Of a stretch of DNA of 11,311 nt, positions 1 through 7,483 are shown piece by piece (position 1 is the first letter of the stretch; each line of letters starts with the position of its first letter). Below the pieces are notes generated by a model. That model saw only the letters and a list, made by a program, of their open reading frames with translations, made no database searches and was not told the origin of the DNA. The stretch is from UBA4572 sp049965515 (lineage in GTDB: Bacteria > Nitrospirota > Leptospirillia > Leptospirillales > Leptospirillaceae): the NCBI GenBank assembly GCA_049965515.1, contig JBMFWG010000053.1, positions 1 through 11,311 on the forward strand, read 5' to 3'. Made by a program: the position numbers and the translations under genes.

Positions 1-96
1 GCTCCAATACCAGAGCCATTCGTAAGAAAAAATATTGAATTAAAAAAAAGGTTTTTTGCCAAAATTGCGCCATAGCGAGGTTCTTTTCCCCCTTAT

Positions 97-102
97 GGAA
101 GG
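97..102 (+). promoter_or_regulatory. Ribosome binding site of the integrase remnant
   Basis: GGAAGG lies 7 nt before the ATG at 110. It decides that start over the upstream in-frame TTG at 56 and ATG at 95. Confidence 0.5.
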
Positions 103-109
103 CAAAATC

Positions 110-683
110 ATGGCAACAATGTGCGAGCGCGGTCCTTGCCAGTGGCAGGCACAGATACTCTGCAAAGGTCACCCTCCCCAGTACAAGACATTCAATAATA
201 AGGCTGATGCGGAGAAGTGGGCCAGGCAGATCGAAGCTGAAATGGACAGGGGCGTATTCGTTTCCTGGAAAGAAGCAAAGAACACGACCCTGTCCGAAAT
301 TCTGGAGCGCTACGAACGTGAGATTCTTCCTCAAGAAAAGGGGATTAGCCAGGTCCGTTCCCAGATTCGTTTCCTTAAATCCAGGCCTGGAAATTTCTCC
401 CTTTCGGCACTGACCCCTTCCATTCTGTCGAAATTTCGGGATGTTCGGTCGAACGAAGTTAGTCCTCAAATGGTGCGACATGATCTGTCCCTCCTCTCCC
501 GGGTGTTCAATGTAGCCACCAAGGAATGGGAAATTTATCTTCCGCTGGAAATCCCGTGAGACAGATTCGGATGCCGCCCATGCCTCGTTATAGAGATCGC
601 CGGTTCTTCCGGAAGAGGAAAGAGCCCTCCTGGAGGCTTGCGTGTCATACGGGGGAGATATTGCGGGGATCGTCCGTTTTGCC
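110..683 (+). pseudogene. Tyrosine recombinase (phage-type integrase) remnant, frameshifted and truncated
   Basis: The first frame runs from 110 to a stop at 557-559 and reads like the N-terminal half of a phage-type tyrosine integrase. An arm-type DNA-binding segment comes first (CQWQAQILCKGHPPQYKTF, then ADAEKWARQIEAEMDRG). It is followed by an all-helical core-binding (SAM-like) segment containing LSEILERYEREILP and VRHDLSLLSRVFNVATKEW. ATG at 110 is preferred because GGAAGG lies 7 nt upstream at 97-102; the longer frame from the TTG at 56 has no such signal. Family-like sequence continues after the stop in a second frame from 556 (VRQIRMPP) and in a third frame at 603-683 (VLPEEERALLEACVSYGG, then DIAGIVRFA). 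About two single-base indels, near 548-556 and 600-603, would rejoin it. The match ends just before the first catalytic Arg, so the whole R-HxxR-Y catalytic domain is missing. It cannot be active. The integrase assignment rests on remembered family pattern. Confidence 0.75.
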
Positions 684-717
684 CACATTCGGCACTTCTC
701 TATAACGACAAGAATGG

Positions 718-746
718 AAAAAGTTGGGAACCAGATTCTTCAACCT
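718..746 (-). terminator. Possible intrinsic terminator of the defence operon
   Basis: On the minus strand, the stop codon of the DUF499 gene runs directly into a hairpin. The outer stem is AGGTTG / CAACTT (6 bp with one G-U pair), with a short inner GAA / TTC stem. The descending arm merges into a run of five T (plus-strand A718-722). The stem is short and AT-rich, so it is a weak candidate, but its position immediately after the last gene of the operon is right. No other terminator is visible between here and the integrase remnant. Confidence 0.35.
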
Positions 747-3546
747 AATCATCGAATTCAGCACTTTTAAATTTCAGGACGTTGCAGTTTTCCTTGATTG
801 TCCTCTGAAACCCCTCATCGAACTGTTTCGAAGTTTCTGCATGAATTTCAAGGGAGACAGTCACCGATACATCTGGCTTTAGGTTGAAGTGGTTCAGGAC
901 CTCTTCGACAATCTGGGTAAAGACCGCCTTGGGACCTTGGGGGTCAAGATCGATACTGGCAAAGAAACGCTTCTTAGTTGATCCTGAATGAGAATAGGGG
1001 GGTGGAGGAAGTGACCCTGCAGAGCTTGGTGTTTTTTCGAGAATGGGGCCGCCCGTTGATCCTCCCGATGGAGGGGATTCCGCTCTTTTCCTTTCCTCCT
1101 CAATTTTGGCCGCTATCTCGGGATCGATCAGAAGAAGGGATTGGTCAAGTGTGACAGAAAAGGGCTTGTTAAAAGAAAATCCCACATATTGACCTTTTTC
1201 CTTCCCGTAGGCCAATCCGAAAAAGTCCCGACTCGCCGACCCTTTCTCGATAGCCCCGCGAAATATAGCCTCATTCAACAATCTGGGAAAATAGAGGTAG
1301 CAGGACATCTTCTGCCAGACATCGAAGGCCAACACATCGGGAGAATCCGGTTTCCAGAACCATGTTCTGAGGATCGTCTTGAGATGGACGGGGGACCACT
1401 CGGAAATCACAAGCTCGTTTTCCCGAAGGATCCGTTCAATCTCCCGGGTAAAATGGGGAACATGGGTTGAAAGCGCAAACGTCTCCCACCGGATCTCTCC
1501 CACGCCTTTTTCGGGACTTGCCTCCTGGGAAGGAACGAGCAGCCACTTGTAGGTTTCCCGAATCGTCCGGTCGAGATAAGAGTGGGCATCCTCGAGGCTC
1601 TTCTTGGCCTGCTTCGTCTGGTATTGATCGAGGTTGATGCGCATTTCGCCAATATCGTCAATAATCGATTGCCAGGCAAGAATGATCCGAATCTGCTCCT
1701 TCAGATTGGCGATCGATCCATGATCTGCCAGAAGAAAGAGCAGGCGGTTCTGACGCTGTCGGGGCTGATCCCCCCGATACGTCAAAAAGGGTTTCGCCTG
1801 CTCAATGGCAAAAATCGAACTTCCGGAATTGTAGGCATCTTCTGGCGGAAAGACGATCAATCGAAGGGCTCCGTCATCTGGAACGTCCGCATGCTTGGTA
1901 AAGACATGGATCCCGCCAAATAGGCCCGGTTCAATAATCTTGCGAAGTCGCTCCCTAAGAAATGGGGAGAGATGCTCTGATTCCGAGAACCTCCTCTTCC
2001 GCTCTTCCATCTCGCGTCTCAGATTGGGCCGGGTGTCGAACCAGTAGCGGTTATTGGCATTGTTCAAATAATGCAACCGATCGGAAAGTCGGCCCAGCGC
2101 GTCTCTAAAGAGCTCCGGAGGTTGTCCAGGCTGGACGCTTCCCAGAAGAATTCGTTCCAGTTCGATGCCCCGGGACTGCTGATTCGAGGCAGGTGGGGCA
2201 CTTCCCAAAAAGATCGTCCGGGCCACCCGTCGACAAGCCTGAAGACTTCCGAAACGTGTTTCCCGGGTTTCAATGGTCGCAGCCTCGGAACGATTTCCGT
2301 CGATATCTCGTTCCAGAACCGGATCCCATCCCTGGGGAAGAGGGTTCTGGATCACACTTCGCACATCGGCATCCGACAGGGGGAAACTCCCCGGCAGGAT
2401 CAGAAGATCCTTGTTGCCGTCGACCCACAGGCGATGAATGACCATCGCCATGAGTTTCAAGACTCCCCGTGTTCTCTGGAAGGTTTCCAGTGTGGACCAG
2501 TCTTCGTACAAACGGTCGAAAACTTCGGGGTGAATGGGATAAGCGCGACGGAGACGGTCATAGTAAGACCCTTCCCGGGCTTCGATTGGAAAATCCGAGG
2601 CCCGGTTAATATAGAGATCGGCAAAACTCCGGCACACGGAGTCAACAGCCCGGGAGTCTGGTATTTCGGAGAAAAGTCGTCTCCGGACGATCTCAAAGGA
2701 TTCTTCGGTCGAAACTGGACGCCAGAGAGCCTGCACCCGCCCGAAGTAGTATTCAAGGGTCTGAAGGACATCGTTTCCGCGCTGCCCACCGGCCTCCCGG
2801 TCCGACTCTGGAAGGGAGACCAGAAGTACGGCATTGGGAACGGCCTTCAGTGCCTCGGTCAATCCCTGGACAAAGGACAGGTTCGAGTCGTAGGTCCCCC
2901 CGGAGAGTGTTGCCCCCGGACTGAACTGACGGATGTAAGAGACCAGTTCATCGATCAGGATGATGCAGGGGGCGTATCGGGCGATCATTTGGGTCAGAAG
3001 CTCTTTCCCGGGAGACGTTCCGGAAAGATCCGCCTCAGAAATCATGCGATAACCTTCCTCGCCTCCCAGTTGCCATGCGAGTTCTCCCCACAGGGTCCGA
3101 ACCTGAACACCTCCCCGATTTCTCGAGACATTGGGGGCCAGATTGACTCCGTCAAGAACCGAAACCCGGCACATGGGAAGATCGGTGACACCGACCCTGT
3201 CCAGGATCGGAGGGATTCCCTGCATCTCCCGGGTCGAAACCGCCCGGTTCACCAGATGGTAGACGGCCAGCATGGTATGGGTCTTCCCCCCCCCGAAAGC
3301 CGTCTGAAGCTGAATGACCGGATCTCCTCCCTGACCGGTCAGGCGTTTGACTACCGATCCCAGGAGAGCGGTCATTCCCTCCGTGATAAAGGTCCTTTTA
3401 AAGAAGAGAACCGGATCCTGGTATTCGGGAACGGCGGTCTTCTCGTGAACTCGGGAGAGATCGGCGGCAAATTCGGCCTGCTGAAAGGTTCCCCGCATGA
3501 CGTCCTCATGGGGGACGGCGATCTCTGTCCAGGGCTTTAACGTCAT
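745..3546 (-). CDS. DUF499-family P-loop ATPase (ATPase of an Hma-like defence operon)
   Basis: A 933-residue protein whose N-terminal third is a P-loop ATPase of the DUF499 type. The Walker A motif is TAFGGGKTHT at residues 82-91 and the Walker B motif is CIILIDEL at 194-201. A sensor-like VSLPESD lies at 243-249. The middle of the protein is long, charged and helical. A Pro/Gly/Ser-rich linker (about 825-860, containing SPPSGGSTGG and LPPPPY) leads to a compact C-terminal domain (from about FFASIDLDP to LKFKSAEFDD) of the kind often seen in this family. There is no signal peptide or membrane segment, so it is cytoplasmic. The ATG at 3546 has AAGGAG 9 nt upstream, and the gene starts 27 nt after the methyltransferase stop, so the two are co-transcribed. 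Proteins of this family co-occur with DUF1156 methyltransferases and large helicases in defence islands. The likely role is ATP-driven action on DNA or on partner proteins; the mechanism is unknown to me. The frame is intact throughout. Confidence 0.88.
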   Translation of the reverse strand: MTLKPWTEIAVPHEDVMRGTFQQAEFAADLSRVHEKTAVPEYQDPVLFFKRTFITEGMTALLGSVVKRLTGQGGDPVIQLQTAFGGGKTHTMLAVYHLVNRAVSTREMQGIPPILDRVGVTDLPMCRVSVLDGVNLAPNVSRNRGGVQVRTLWGELAWQLGGEEGYRMISEADLSGTSPGKELLTQMIARYAPCIILIDELVSYIRQFSPGATLSGGTYDSNLSFVQGLTEALKAVPNAVLLVSLPESDREAGGQRGNDVLQTLEYYFGRVQALWRPVSTEESFEIVRRRLFSEIPDSRAVDSVCRSFADLYINRASDFPIEAREGSYYDRLRRAYPIHPEVFDRLYEDWSTLETFQRTRGVLKLMAMVIHRLWVDGNKDLLILPGSFPLSDADVRSVIQNPLPQGWDPVLERDIDGNRSEAATIETRETRFGSLQACRRVARTIFLGSAPPASNQQSRGIELERILLGSVQPGQPPELFRDALGRLSDRLHYLNNANNRYWFDTRPNLRREMEERKRRFSESEHLSPFLRERLRKIIEPGLFGGIHVFTKHADVPDDGALRLIVFPPEDAYNSGSSIFAIEQAKPFLTYRGDQPRQRQNRLLFLLADHGSIANLKEQIRIILAWQSIIDDIGEMRINLDQYQTKQAKKSLEDAHSYLDRTIRETYKWLLVPSQEASPEKGVGEIRWETFALSTHVPHFTREIERILRENELVISEWSPVHLKTILRTWFWKPDSPDVLAFDVWQKMSCYLYFPRLLNEAIFRGAIEKGSASRDFFGLAYGKEKGQYVGFSFNKPFSVTLDQSLLLIDPEIAAKIEEERKRAESPPSGGSTGGPILEKTPSSAGSLPPPPYSHSGSTKKRFFASIDLDPQGPKAVFTQIVEEVLNHFNLKPDVSVTVSLEIHAETSKQFDEGFQRTIKENCNVLKFKSAEFDD

Positions 3547-3555
3547 TTCCCGATT

Positions 3556-3561
3556 CTCCTT
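3556..3561 (-). promoter_or_regulatory. Ribosome binding site of the DUF499 ATPase gene
   Basis: AAGGAG on the minus strand, 9 nt before the ATG at 3546, within the 27-nt spacer after the methyltransferase stop codon. It supports the annotated start and independent translation initiation within the operon. Confidence 0.6.
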
Positions 3562-3573
3562 CCGTGAAGCGTT

Positions 3574-6504
3574 CTATTCCTCATCCGAATTCTCCACCCG
3601 AACCGCACGCTGTTCTTCCCTAAACGAAATCTTGCCCAGTTTTCGAACCTTAACTGGCTCGTAGCTAGCCCGGTCCACTCCATGCCAAGAGGCAATCAGT
3701 TCGTTGACCATCCGGGCATCCTCGGCCCACCCTTTCCGTTCGCAGAAGGTATAGAGCCGGTAGGCCAGTTGACGGATGGCATCCGACCGGGAGCGCATGG
3801 CGGACAGAAGAGCTCCGGCCTCCTCCTCACCTCGGGTCTGCAGTGCCCGAACCAAATGGTACAGTCCTTTCCAGACTGACAAACGTCCGTCTGTCGCCGG
3901 ATTCCAGTCCGAAGGATATTCAGAAAATTTGAGAAGGCGGACCTTTCCTCCCTGGGACTCGATAACCCCGCTTTCCCGCACTCTATCCACGCTTGTTCCC
4001 TTGGCCCGGGAGAGTGTTTCGGCATCCCCATAGGGACCGACACTCCATCCAAATCCTTCAAACCACGAAAGAGAGAACCGGGTATCGGCATCGAGATCCC
4101 CCTCGGCATGGGAAAAATAGGCGTCCAGTTCCTTGTTGATCAATTTCAAGGCTTCGTGGACTGGCATGGGTGTGCCGTCGGCTTCCAAAACGGGCTGTCG
4201 GGAATAGATGGCCATTCCGGGGCCGATGGTCGATTGGGCCAGATCAACCGGGGCGATGGGGGAATGGCCTTCCTTCCCTCCGATCATGGCTTCCAGAGCC
4301 TCGGGAAGCTCCTCTTTGAGCTCTCGCAGAAAGTCCCGTCGAGAGACGGGTGTGACATCTTTCTCCCTTTTCCGGCACACCAGAACAATGCTGGAAGCGA
4401 GGGCGTTAGTACCAGACCCTATCATTCGGTTAGAAAGCTCCGTTCTCATAGGCCATGTGCCGGTAATAGAAAATCCGGCCTTGATGACGGCTTCCAGGAA
4501 GGTCTCCCATCCGGTTGATGAGGTACTTCCCTCTACTGTTTCGGACTGTTTAAAAGCATAGTAGATGGTGACAGGAAAAGCCGGATGGGCCTGCTCGGCC
4601 AATCGATGCATGGCCTGAGTCATACCAGACATAAAAAATTGGTCGGCCTCCCCCTTGCTCTTATGCCGATACGGGGAGGAGATCAGCTCTTCGGCCTTGG
4701 GAACGGCCAGCGTCGAAAAAAGATTGGGAAATATTGTCCTCAATGAACGTCGGAGCCAGACATAGAAAAAGTCTGAGAGATCTGCATAGCCGATATTGTC
4801 GAAATAAGGGGGATCAGTGGAGATAATCTTCGATGAAGAGACGGTTTGGGATTGGGCATCCTGTTGGCAGGCCAAGCCTGTCCCTTTGGATGGGAGGTTC
4901 AACAAGACTTTCTGAACCCACTCTGTTGCTCCCAGAAAATTTCCTGAGGAATCAGAAAAAGGATTGGCTTCGGCATAATCCCATGTCATGGGAATGGCTT
5001 GACGACCGAAGGTGTTGCGGATCTTTACGTATCCACTATCCCACCCACAAATGGATGACATCCGATCCGAAAGTCGGTCAACCGATAGTCCCAAATACAC
5101 CCCCACGGCCTGAGCATAGGCCGTCGCTCCCGCTCCTCCGGCATCGAGGCCCACTCCATCGTCGGGGATTCCCGCTTTGATAGCGTCAAGCCGGCATTTC
5201 TCGATTGCCTCTCCCACCAAGTCGGAAAAGGTTGTCAGCGCCACCAGCTGGCGGGGGGTGAAGAGGTCACCAAAGGTATTCATCCCATAAATTGGTGTAT
5301 TGAAATTTCTTGTATTATGGGGAAGATTCGCCTCCGGTTTCCATGAAGGGTTGGCTGTTTTTGCTAAATCTTCATGCTCATTATTGGGAGATAAATAGAT
5401 CCTCCCTCTGGATCCTTCCGCCACGATCGCCATCAACCTGGCGCCCATGCGCCCGGCTTTTCCCTCGGCCCGAATAAATTTGAAGTCCATCGGAGTTCCC
5501 GACATGAGACAAACACCGCCTTTGCGATTGACTGTCTCATCCAGTTTGGGTTTTCCCGTGGTTCTCACCACGAAATCATACTCATTTCCATCCGATCGAA
5601 TGACCGGCTCCACCCAGGCCTCTTTCCCTTTCTTTGTAGAGAGGAAAAAAGAGGAAACAAGCGGCACATCCACATGGTTATAGGCCGGATTAGGGCTTTT
5701 GACCGTTCTCGCCCACAACCAGGCAATCACCGTGAGCTTCTGGCCAACGAGGAGAGCAAGGTCCTCCCGTTCCTTGGCCATCTCCTTTGTGATTTCGATC
5801 TGGGGATAAAGATGGCCGATTCTCTTTTCCGCCTCTTCCCTCATCCAATGGCCGTATCTTCGGACATCCTCTGCCAATCCTTTGGCCCCGCTCCAGTCCG
5901 GTTCGGTGGTGCGGCCTTTCTGTTCTCCTGAAGGAACAGAACCCACCGGTTTTTGTCCGGCAAATTTGGGAGGGATCTCAATCATCGCCTTGTTGATCAT
6001 GACTGCTACCGGATTGAGATCGGAGGCCCAGGATTCAAGGCCCAGACGCTGGGCTTCGAGCGGGATCGCACCACCTCCCGCAAAGGGATCATGAAAGGCT
6101 GGAAGCTTTTCGGGATCAAAGAGCTCTTTTGCCTTTGGGTGATCCTTGTTCAGGGCGCAGGTCTCCCTCCAGGATTTTCTGATTTCTTCCCGTGCCTCGT
6201 TCAAGACCTCTTCATTATTGGTGTTTTCCCACAGGACAAGTTTCCGGAGAATACCAAAAAGTCGTTCTCTTTCACTCTGGGCCTTTTCCTTATTGATTCC
6301 CCTCCCCAGACTTCGTTCATAACCGGGATCATTGACCATCTGGGCAAAAAGGACCGCCCGGGCCGTTGCCAAAGGCCGTCTGGCCCACCAGAGATGAAGT
6401 GTTGATGGATGGCCGTGACGGATTGACTTTTCCCGGACGGAGGCCAAATTGATATCGTCCAGAGGAAGTGCCACTTCGATCAGTTTTTTGGGAAGTTTGA
6501 TCAC
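3574..6504 (-). CDS. DUF1156-family adenine-specific DNA methyltransferase
   Basis: A protein of about 976 residues. The N-terminus is a classic DUF1156 block: KKLIEVALPLDDIN, then REKSIRHGHPSTLHLWWARR and PLATARAVLFAQ. The SAM-binding motif I is DPFAGGGAIPLEAQRLG near residue 140, followed by SDLNPVA. The catalytic motif IV is DPPYFDNIGYADLSDFFYVW near 565. Motif I lies before DPPY, with about 420 residues between them. DPPY predicts N6-adenine (possibly N4-cytosine) methylation. The C-terminal part ends with RLYTFCERKGWAEDARMVNE, usual for large members. I start it at the GTG at 6504 because AGGAG sits 5 nt upstream; the longer frame from the TTG at 6531 adds nine residues without a ribosome binding site. 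It lies between the DUF3800 gene and the ATPase gene on the same strand. As the modification component it probably marks host DNA; the target sequence cannot be read from the protein. All key motifs are present and the frame is intact. Confidence 0.92.
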   Translation of the reverse strand: MIKLPKKLIEVALPLDDINLASVREKSIRHGHPSTLHLWWARRPLATARAVLFAQMVNDPGYERSLGRGINKEKAQSERERLFGILRKLVLWENTNNEEVLNEAREEIRKSWRETCALNKDHPKAKELFDPEKLPAFHDPFAGGGAIPLEAQRLGLESWASDLNPVAVMINKAMIEIPPKFAGQKPVGSVPSGEQKGRTTEPDWSGAKGLAEDVRRYGHWMREEAEKRIGHLYPQIEITKEMAKEREDLALLVGQKLTVIAWLWARTVKSPNPAYNHVDVPLVSSFFLSTKKGKEAWVEPVIRSDGNEYDFVVRTTGKPKLDETVNRKGGVCLMSGTPMDFKFIRAEGKAGRMGARLMAIVAEGSRGRIYLSPNNEHEDLAKTANPSWKPEANLPHNTRNFNTPIYGMNTFGDLFTPRQLVALTTFSDLVGEAIEKCRLDAIKAGIPDDGVGLDAGGAGATAYAQAVGVYLGLSVDRLSDRMSSICGWDSGYVKIRNTFGRQAIPMTWDYAEANPFSDSSGNFLGATEWVQKVLLNLPSKGTGLACQQDAQSQTVSSSKIISTDPPYFDNIGYADLSDFFYVWLRRSLRTIFPNLFSTLAVPKAEELISSPYRHKSKGEADQFFMSGMTQAMHRLAEQAHPAFPVTIYYAFKQSETVEGSTSSTGWETFLEAVIKAGFSITGTWPMRTELSNRMIGSGTNALASSIVLVCRKREKDVTPVSRRDFLRELKEELPEALEAMIGGKEGHSPIAPVDLAQSTIGPGMAIYSRQPVLEADGTPMPVHEALKLINKELDAYFSHAEGDLDADTRFSLSWFEGFGWSVGPYGDAETLSRAKGTSVDRVRESGVIESQGGKVRLLKFSEYPSDWNPATDGRLSVWKGLYHLVRALQTRGEEEAGALLSAMRSRSDAIRQLAYRLYTFCERKGWAEDARMVNELIASWHGVDRASYEPVKVRKLGKISFREEQRAVRVENSDEE

Positions 6505-6509
6505 AAAAA

Positions 6510-6514
6510 CTCCT
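6510..6514 (-). promoter_or_regulatory. Ribosome binding site deciding the methyltransferase start
   Basis: AGGAG on the minus strand, 5 nt before the GTG at 6504. It makes that GTG the likely start rather than the TTG at 6531. Confidence 0.6.
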
Positions 6515-6691
6515 GTCTTTGGCCAGATCAATTCAGCGACATTCTGTTGTCATCCGATCATCTCTTCCCTGATTAAAGAGACTATTCCAAGGATGATCGC
6601 CAATTCGTTTCTCTCTATCAACCTGAGATTGACAGTATCATCACACTATGGGATAAATAAGGCATGTGGGACTGGGGGTACCCGGTCGGCG

Positions 6692-6724
6692 AAGGGCCTT
6701 CGGAAGAATATTCCGGGGCCTTTT
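6692..6724 (+). terminator. Strong imperfect hairpin; terminator-like only in plus orientation
   Basis: The arms are AAGGGCCTTCGGAA (6692-6705) and TTCCGGGGCCTTTT (6711-6724) around a GAATA loop. They pair over 14 positions with one C-C mismatch and some G-U pairs. On the plus strand the hairpin runs into TTTTCGTTTTT, as an intrinsic terminator does. On the minus strand, the direction of the operon, the downstream bases are CTTCGCC with no T run. It would therefore stop plus-strand (antisense) transcripts, or act in the operon mRNA as a processing or stability element. It begins 7 nt beyond the probable DUF3800 stop. Confidence 0.4.
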
Positions 6725-6730
6725 CGTTTT

Positions 6731-7482
6731 TCAGGGAAAGCATCGAAGATCCCGCCCCTCCTGCTTTTTGAGAAGATCATGGAAGGAACTTCTTCTTCAT
6801 GATCTCGTACGTCCGGTTTGGCTGATCTGGTCTCAAGATGGAAAGTCCAATCGGTCGCGCCAGCAGGTCTGCAAGCTGAAGCCCCAGGTGATTGGCCTTC
6901 TTGTCCACAAACACAACATCGAATGGATACACTTTTCCTTCACCCCTGTTTTTTTTTGCAGAGCCTCCGAAACTCACTTTTGAGTTCTCCATCTTCATTC
7001 TTGCCCCGTTTCTCAAAGAGAAGATGCGTTTTCTGACCAAAGACTCCTTCATTCAAAAGAAAAGAATCAACCTGGATGAGCCCGGCTTCAAGGGCCAGAT
7101 GATAGGGGTTTTCTGGGTTTTCGGTTTCTTTCAATTCATTTTTTCGAATCACCACGTACCCAAGATGAAAGGGCAACTCTCCTATGATCTGAGTCAACTC
7201 CGTCATGAAGAGTTCCTTCTTCTCTATGGAGTTCAAAAACGAGAAGTCCTCCGTCCCTTTTCGGAGTGCATGTTCGTGAAGGATCACCGCATCGTGGCCG
7301 AAATGGTTCATCTTGAGGCTCTGAAGGCGCGGCGTCAGAATGCCAATGTAATCCGTCTTCTTCAGGATACAAAATACCAGAACGAAGATCGGATAATGAG
7401 GATCGATGGTCGTCAGTCCATGATCGCCACTTTCATCAACAAAGACAATATACTCGGAGAAATCTTCTGTTATCGTCTCCAC
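6731..7482 (-). pseudogene. DUF3800 protein gene, two apparent frameshifts (first at A9)
   Basis: The N-terminal part (YIVFVDESGDHGL near the start, then FEKRGKNEDGELKSEFRRLC) and the C-terminal part (DVVFVDKKANHLGLQLADLL, then ARPIGLSILRPDQPNRTYEI) are both typical of DUF3800, a family thought to have an RNase H-like fold with acidic active-site residues. They lie in different frames. The first ends at a TGA at 6940-6942, just after a run of nine A (plus-strand T 6949-6957). Removing one A rejoins the reading as FRRLCKKNRGEGKVYPFDVV. The second frame stops at 6777-6779; a third frame continues as SFHDLLKKQEGRDLRCFP and stops at 6731-6733, resembling the usual family end, so a second indel near 6785 is likely. 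The start is taken as the GTG at 7482, one base after the helicase stop (TAGCGTG), suggesting translational coupling; a TTG at 7500 is the alternative. It may be a real pseudogene, a slippage- or phase-variation-controlled gene, or a sequencing artefact. In other operons of this class DUF3800 appears as an optional accessory gene. Confidence 0.78.
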
Positions 7483-7483
7483 G

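Larger units (their letters stand above)
6505..6730 (-). other. 226-nt gap inside the operon, no gene seen
   Basis: This is the only sizeable break in the operon. No minus-strand frame here both opens with a supported start and has family-like content; the ATGs present lead to peptides of a few residues to about 15. The part next to the DUF3800 gene can be read as a peptide (SSEGPSPTGYPQSH) that might be a further decayed DUF3800 tail, but I cannot establish that. The notable object is the hairpin at 6692-6724. The region may hold an internal promoter for the methyltransferase gene, but none is convincing by eye. Confidence 0.5.

Noticed and set aside
41..57. A-run followed by T-run, hairpin-like
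   Set aside because: Only A-T pairs around a two-base centre; too weak for a terminator, and an ordinary AT-rich leader explains it.
605..616. Perfect 12-bp palindrome TCTTCCGGAAGA
   Set aside because: It falls in the integrase remnant at the codons for LPEE, a conserved family segment, so coding origin explains it; there is no loop or T run for a terminator.
2071..3540. Long plus-strand open frame (489 codons) opposite the start of the DUF499 gene
   Set aside because: It lies wholly antisense to a well-supported ATPase gene, has no recognisable domain or good ribosome binding site, and its composition is what the reverse of that gene's codon use would produce.
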